From: Onthophagus taurus
Taxonomy: Eukaryota > Arthropoda > Insecta > Coleoptera > Scarabaeidae
Reading direction: 5' to 3'
Assembly (NCBI RefSeq): GCF_036711975.1
Contig: NC_091976.1
Location: 25,234,001-25,298,000, forward strand
DNA: 64,000 bases
Shown here: positions 58,879 to 64,000 of the stretch, piece after piece
How positions within the stretch are numbered: the stretch's first letter is position 1
How the letters are laid out: each line of letters opens with the position of its first letter
The notes under the pieces: model-generated
Told to the model about the DNA's origin: nothing
What the model saw: the letters and a program-made list of their open reading frames with translations, nothing else
Databases searched by the model: none
Program-made: the position numbers and the translations under genes

Positions 58879-61800
58879 CCATAAAAGTTATAGTTATTAC
58901 AATTTGAAATTGGAAATTTTTTGGATTATACTAAATATCAAAATGAATTTTAGACGAAATTGCCATAAATTTTTTTAGGTGATGATCAAAGTCGGTTTTA
59001 TTTTACAATTATAATTTAAGATTTCTGAAACGCCAAATTAACATCAACTTGAAAATTGCTTAAATTCTGAATCTAGATTGTTGATTTTATTTTTTACCAT
59101 CAAAAGCAAAAGCTTTTTATATGATAGTTTCGATTTTTACATCTCAGTTCAGCTAGATGTAAAATTAGACTAAACTAGATTCTGCTTTATTACGTTATAT
59201 AAAGAAGAAAGTTTATTTTAAAATAAAAATTCCACGAACCATTAGATCTTCACTGGACCCATACTATACATATCCATATCTACCTACCCCTTCGTATCTT
59301 CATCCAAACTCTAGCTAAATTCAGCTCATCCACGTCAAGAAACACGGAAATCAAACCGAACCCAAGCACACAAAAATTAAACCCAACCTAAACCATTGAC
59401 ACCAAATCATGCGAACCTTACTGAGTTCATTCACAAATATAGCAATCCTAACCCTCAGACGAGACCACGCAATCTCAACCGAACCTATCTGACTCATAAC
59501 TAAACCAAATCCAATCTATTCTCACCTAAATAAGATCTAATCTAAACCATCCAATCCAAACCAAAAAACCCTAACTAAATTCATTCATACCCAAAACAAG
59601 CCTACCAGACCCACAATTTAACCAAGCCCCATCCATACTCGAGCCAAACTAACACATTCATACCGAAACCCCCAGACCCATACCCAAATCAGCTAGGCCA
59701 AATCCAGCTAATTCACACCTATACCAGTGCCAGCTTAAAGCATGTAGTTCAGAATTTATCTAATTCATAACTAATCTAACTACTACTCTTCTACACTTAC
59801 ACCATATCCATCCCAAATCATCCAAGTCCAAAAACGCAGACCCAACACATATGATTTATAAACCATACGTGATGTGTTTTCTCAAAACAGCTGTGTAACT
59901 CTTGCCCTTCATTTCCTCATAGTACAATTCTCAATGGGATTATCTATTCTTGCAATTGCGACCAAACAATAAGATTTGTTCTTGGTTTGCATCTTCAGCA
60001 ACTATCACACTTCTTGTGATGGATCTAGTTCTAACTGGGCTTCAACAATAAAATCTTGATCAAGCTTTCTGCGTTAGATAATATTACAAATGTGGTGTCG
60101 ATTCGTTTAAAATTTAAACCTAGAGATTCAATGGTCACTAATGAGCTATAAAATTGTGTCTACTCTGGAACTGCACATCATTGTAAGGATTTCTAGAGTC
60201 TTGAGGTTCCGTACAGTAGCAAATATACGTTCCCTTTGTTTCCACGATATCTTGCCACATTTTTTAAATCATTGGCGTACCACATCTAGTTAGAGGTAAG
60301 AAAAAAAAGATTACTCATACCATACAGAACTCAACAAAACTAAACCTAACTCATCCTAAGCCTAAGCGAAAGCCACGTTGAACTCCATCTATCCATACTC
60401 AAACCAGATATAGCCTAAATACAACCCAATCCAAACCACGTATACTAAACTGACTTCCAAACCGAATCAAATCAGCAAATCTTGCAAGTAAAATCTTATT
60501 TATTCACCCTTAATCCAAATTTATCTCTAACTAAATAAGCCAAACTGAGGTTTACCTGGGGTTTACCATGGAGTTTCGTCTAATCCGGTTGGAGTGTGTT
60601 CCATAAAAGTTATAGTTATTACAATTTGGAATTGGAAATTGTTTGGATTATACTAGGTATCAAAATGAATTTTAGACGAAATTGCTATAAATTTTTTTAG
60701 GTGATGATCAAAGTCGATTTTATGTTACAATTATAATTTAATATTTCTGAAACGCCAAATTAACATCAACTTGAAAATTGCTTAAATTCTGAATCTAGAT
60801 TTTTGATTTTATTTTTTACCATCAAAAGCAAAAGCATTTGATATGAAAGTTTCGATTTTTACATCTCAGTTCAGCTAGATGGTGTAGTGAGTTACTTGGC
60901 AAAAGCAGAAATGTCACATTATGCTTTACTATGTTATATAATGAAGAAAGTTTATTTTAAAATAAAAATTCCACCAACCTAATTTATACCCAAACCATTC
61001 AAGACAAACTGGGCTCATTAGATCTTCACTGGACCCATTCTATACATATCCATATTTTCCTACCCCATCGTATCTTCTTCCAAACTCTAGCTAAATTCAG
61101 CTCATCCACGTCCAGAAACACGGAAATCAAACCGAACCCAACCACACAAAAACTAAGCCCAACCCAAACCATTGAAGCCAAATCACGTGAACCTTACTGA
61201 GTTCATTCACAAATATAGCAATCCTAACCACGCAGATGAGACCACGCAATCTCAACCGAACCTATCTAACTCATAACTAAACCAAATCCAATCCATTCTC
61301 AATCAAATCTAAACCATCCAATCCAAACCAAAAAACCCTAACTAAATTCATTCATACCCAAAACAAGCCTACCTGACCCACAATTTTAACCAAGCCCCAT
61401 CTATACTCGAGCCAAACTAACACATTCATACCGAAACCCCCAGACCCATGCCCAAATCAGCTAGGCCAAATCTAGCTAATTCACACCTATACCAGTGCCA
61501 GCTTAAAGCATGTAGTTCAGAATGTATCTAATTCATAACTAATCCAACCACTACTCCTCCACACTTACACCATATCCAACCCAAATCATCCAAGTCTAAA
61601 GCGCAGACCCAACACATATGATTTATAAACAAACTTAACCATACATGATGTATTTTTTACCTTTTTCTTGAATATATTGACCGGAAAATCCAGTAAGGGG
61701 AATTTCCTCAAAACATCTTTATAACTCTTGTCCTTCATCTTCTCATAGTACAATTCTCAAAGGGATTCCATATTCTTGCAATTACGATCTAAGATTTGTT

Positions 61801-62540
61801 CTTGGTTTACATCTTCAGCAAACTATCATACTTTTTGTGTTAGTTCCAGTCGTAACTGGGCTACAACAATAAAATAGTCTTGCTGTCTTCTGCGTTAGAT
61901 AATATTACAAATGTGTCGATTCGTTTAACATTTAAACCTAGAGCTTCAGTGGTCACTAATGAGCTATAAAATTGTCTCTACTCTGGAACTGCACATCATT
62001 GTAAGGATTTCTAGAGTCTTGAGGTTCTATACAGTAGTATACATTTAGCAAATAAGCGTTTCCTTTGTTTCCACGATATCTTGCGACATTTTTGAAATCA
62101 TTGGCGTACCACATCTAGTTAGAGGTAAGGAAAAAAAGATTACTCATACACTGAGAGAAATAGATTGTACGAATCGTATTAAATATTATATTACCTTATG
62201 GTATATTTTTAGTGCATAGTACAATCCATTTTTCTCAGTGTACCAAACAGAACTCAATAAAACTAAACCTAACTCATCCTAAGCCTAAGCGAAAGCCACG
62301 TTAAGCTCCACCTATCCGCACTCAAACCAGATATAGCCTAAATACAACCCAATCCAAATCACGTAGACTAAACTGAACCCATTTCATGCACAACCAAGCC
62401 TTATCGAATGCGTTCTCTCAAATCAGTTTCAACACAACTTCCAAATCGGTACAAATTTATCTCTAACTACATAAGCCAAACTCAGGTTCCTTTGGGGTTT
62501 ACCCTGGAGTTTCGTCCAATCCGGTTGGAGTGTGTTCCAT
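58879..62540. repeat. Direct duplication of a 1.7-1.9 kb unit, with a third partial copy to about 63.7 kb
   Basis: CCATAAAAGTTATAGTTATTACAATTTG starts unit 1 (58879) and unit 2 (60601). Both then run through the same order of landmarks: TTTTAGACGAAATTGC, a stretch rich in CCAAACC/AACCCAA words, the GTGATGTGTTTTCTC / TTCCTCATAGTACAATTCTC segment, CTACTCTGGAACTGCACATC, and GAGTTTCGTC(T/C)AATCCGGTT. Unit 2 is 1.94 kb against 1.72 kb because of insertions (for example 61650-61700 and 62149-62240). A partial third copy starts near 62850. No coding potential was recognised. Confidence 0.85.
62149..62240. mobile_element. 92-bp MITE inserted at TA, with empty site in the sister copy
   Basis: The ends CACTGAGAGAAATAGATTGTAC and GTACAATCCATTTTTCTCAGTG are inverted repeats. 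The host reads ACTCATA before and TACCAAACAG after, so TA is duplicated. The duplicate unit 1 at about 60315 reads ACTCATACCATACAG without the insert. This is a Tc1/mariner-type MITE. Confidence 0.85.
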
Positions 62541-62640
62541 ACTGGACGTCGCGCCTTTGTTTTACCTACATACAGGAATAAAGGCGCGACGTCCAGTCTG
62601 GTACACACACCAGCACCATCTTTTCCGATTAAACGGAACC
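62541..62640. repeat. Perfect 18-bp-arm hairpin, shared with 43.2 kb
   Basis: ACTGGACGTCGCGCCTTT (62541-62558) and AAAGGCGCGACGTCCAGT (62580-62597) pair perfectly around a 21-base loop. Beyond the arms, 62500-62536 (GTTTCGTCCAATCCGGTTGG) and 62615-62640 (TTCCGATTAAACGGAACC) extend the inverted structure imperfectly. It sits exactly at the end of duplication unit 2. Confidence 0.85.
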
Positions 62641-63790
62641 TCGTTTTCCCACATGACTTATCACGAACTTTTTTATTGTAGGGTCGATAGATTTAAAATA
62701 AGAAGATTAAAAGAATTTCGATTTAATTGCATTTAAGAAACTATTAGTTTTGTTCAATAACATTCTAATTTTACTCAAAAATATCCATACCAATACTCAA
62801 CACCTTCATCTAAACCATATCAAACTAGCAAAATTCAGCTCATCTATCATGTGCTTTTTGCCTTTTTCTTGAATATATTGACCGGCAAATCCAGTTAGGG
62901 GAATTTCCTCAAAATAGCTTTGCAACTCTTATCCTTCATCTTCTCATAGTACAATTTTCAATGGGATTATGGAATCCCATTGAAAATTGCTTGATTGAAT
63001 CCATATTCTAGCAATTGCGATCTAAAATTTGTTCTTGGTGTGCATCTTTAGCAAATTATTACAGTTTTACAGTCTTGCTGTTCTTTAATAGGTTATAAAA
63101 TTGCCTCTACCCTGGAACTGCAATCATTGTAAGGTTTTCTAGACTCTTGAGGTTGTGTACACTATCATACGTTTTGTAAATATGTGTTTCCTTTGCTTCC
63201 TCGATATCTTGCTACATTTTTAAGATCATTGGCATAAAGAGAAAAAAGATTTCGGAGACCAAACAGAACTCAATAAAACTAAACCTAACTCGTCGGATAA
63301 CACGGAGGAACTTACAGATCATGCCTTCTCTCCATACAGTTGTAGGCAGTCGTTAGATCAATGAATGCAGAAGAAGTTTTGAGATTATATCAGTGCAAAA
63401 TCTGGACAAATCTGATATTTTCCGCTATGGAAGGAATTTTCATTTGCAATGATCCATACGGATATTGGGGTACCTGTGCTTCGGAGTGCAAGGGCAAGTG
63501 TTATAAGTTTAAGCGAAAGCTAAGTTAAACTCCGCTTATTCACACTCAAACCAGATACCAACCCATTTCATGCACAACAAAGCCGTATCGAATGCGTTCT
63601 CCAAAATCAGTCTCAACTCAAATTTCAAATCGGTCTAACTTCCAAACCAAATCAAATCAAATCAACAAATCATCCAAGTAAAATCTTGTTTATTCACACT
63701 TAATCCAAATCTAACTCATACATACTTAAGACAAACCCAACTCATTCGCACTCAATTTGCACCGAACCCAAACGACGTGAAGCATCTAGT
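62641..63790. other. Partial third repeat copy, no gene recognised
   Basis: 62850-63250 matches unit 2 (GAATATATTGACCGG.AAATCCAGT, TCATAGTACAATTTTCAATGGG, CTCTGGAACTG-like). 63300-63500 is unique, non-AT-rich and probably a decayed retroelement. 63520-63780 again matches the CCAAACC-rich part of the unit. Confidence 0.5.
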
Positions 63791-64000
63791 TCATTTATAG
63801 CCAAATATTTCCTTCTTATTTCTCCAAATAGCTTTTACAGAGTCTATCTTTGGATTGCAGACAAAGGCATTATCTGCATTGAGGTTATGGGTAAAGACAA
63901 GATATTCTAAATCGTTTTTTTCCGTTTCGTAGTAATGAATTATCGAGGTGGTCGTTTTCTTATCTTCGCAGTTGGGTAAAAAGTAGTAATAATAATAACC
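63791..64000 (-). CDS. 3' end of an unidentified minus-strand gene
   Basis: The complement of 64000..63791 is open without stops for 69 codons to TGA at 63793-63791, running off the window. It starts GYYYYYFLPNCEDKKTTTSI, continues YETEKNDLEYLVFTHNLNAD and ends KAIWRNKKEIFGYK. Amino-acid composition and codon use look like a real exon, and TTTATT at about 63687 gives an AATAAA on this strand. I do not recognise the family. An intron boundary inside the visible part cannot be excluded. Confidence 0.45.
   Translation of the reverse strand, partial: GYYYYYFLPNCEDKKTTTSIIHYYETEKNDLEYLVFTHNLNADNAFVCNPKIDSVKAIWRNKKEIFGYK

Noticed and set aside
59280-63780. CCAAACC/AACCCAA-rich runs as telomeric DNA
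   Set aside because: No regular TTAGG or TCAGG arrays; the words are irregular and part of the duplicated unit.

Overview
The window is AT-rich eukaryotic genomic DNA from an insect, most likely a beetle. The evidence is compact GT-AG genes with many 48-80 nt introns, tail-to-tail and tandem single-copy animal genes, a cluster of secreted chitin-binding (CBM14, peritrophin-type) genes, and dense remnants of insect transposons: piggyBac-, hAT-, Tc1/mariner- and PIF/Harbinger-like elements plus non-LTR retrotransposons. The species cannot be fixed from sequence alone.

Layout. 1-621 (+): the 3' end of an otubain (OTUB1-type) deubiquitinase, starting at the catalytic Cys. 843-12065 (-): a six-exon gene for a tail-anchored JAW1/LRMP-IRAG family ER protein; its introns hold a piggyBac-like element and a 362-bp satellite. 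12.7-17 kb: a second, inverted satellite array, a mariner transposase relic and LINE debris, then a possible small secreted basic peptide. 18222-19382 (+): TMEM41B (VTT/DedA scramblase) homologue. 19.6-21.5 kb: a 180-bp satellite linked to a hAT transposase relic. 22450-23592 (+): C6orf89 (BRAP) homologue. 23.6-27.8 kb: a second copy of the hAT/satellite arrangement. 27856-34886 (+): a divergent MFS, probably SLC16/MCT-like, transporter with a 5-kb intron full of LINE and DDE-transposon fragments.

35.3-57.3 kb holds five consecutive plus-strand genes for secreted CBM14 proteins: a giant Thr/Ser/Glu mucin of 1,847 aa with about 17 copies of a 76-residue (228-bp) repeat; three genes with 1, 2 and 6 pairs of a regular CBM14 module (A) and a four-cysteine derivative (B); and a six-CBM14 protein whose last intron is a 4.7-kb GC-AG intron. 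All five begin with a tiny signal-peptide exon ended by a phase-0 intron, which argues for one origin by tandem duplication. They probably work together at chitinous extracellular matrices such as peritrophic matrix or cuticle.

57.3-58.9 kb: small minus-strand genes or ORFs. 58.9-63.7 kb: a gene-free direct duplication of a 1.7-1.9 kb unit carrying a precisely datable MITE insertion. The last 210 bases hold the 3' end of an unidentified minus-strand gene.

All exon joins were worked out by hand from splice motifs, reading phase and family resemblance; no alignment or transcript data were available.
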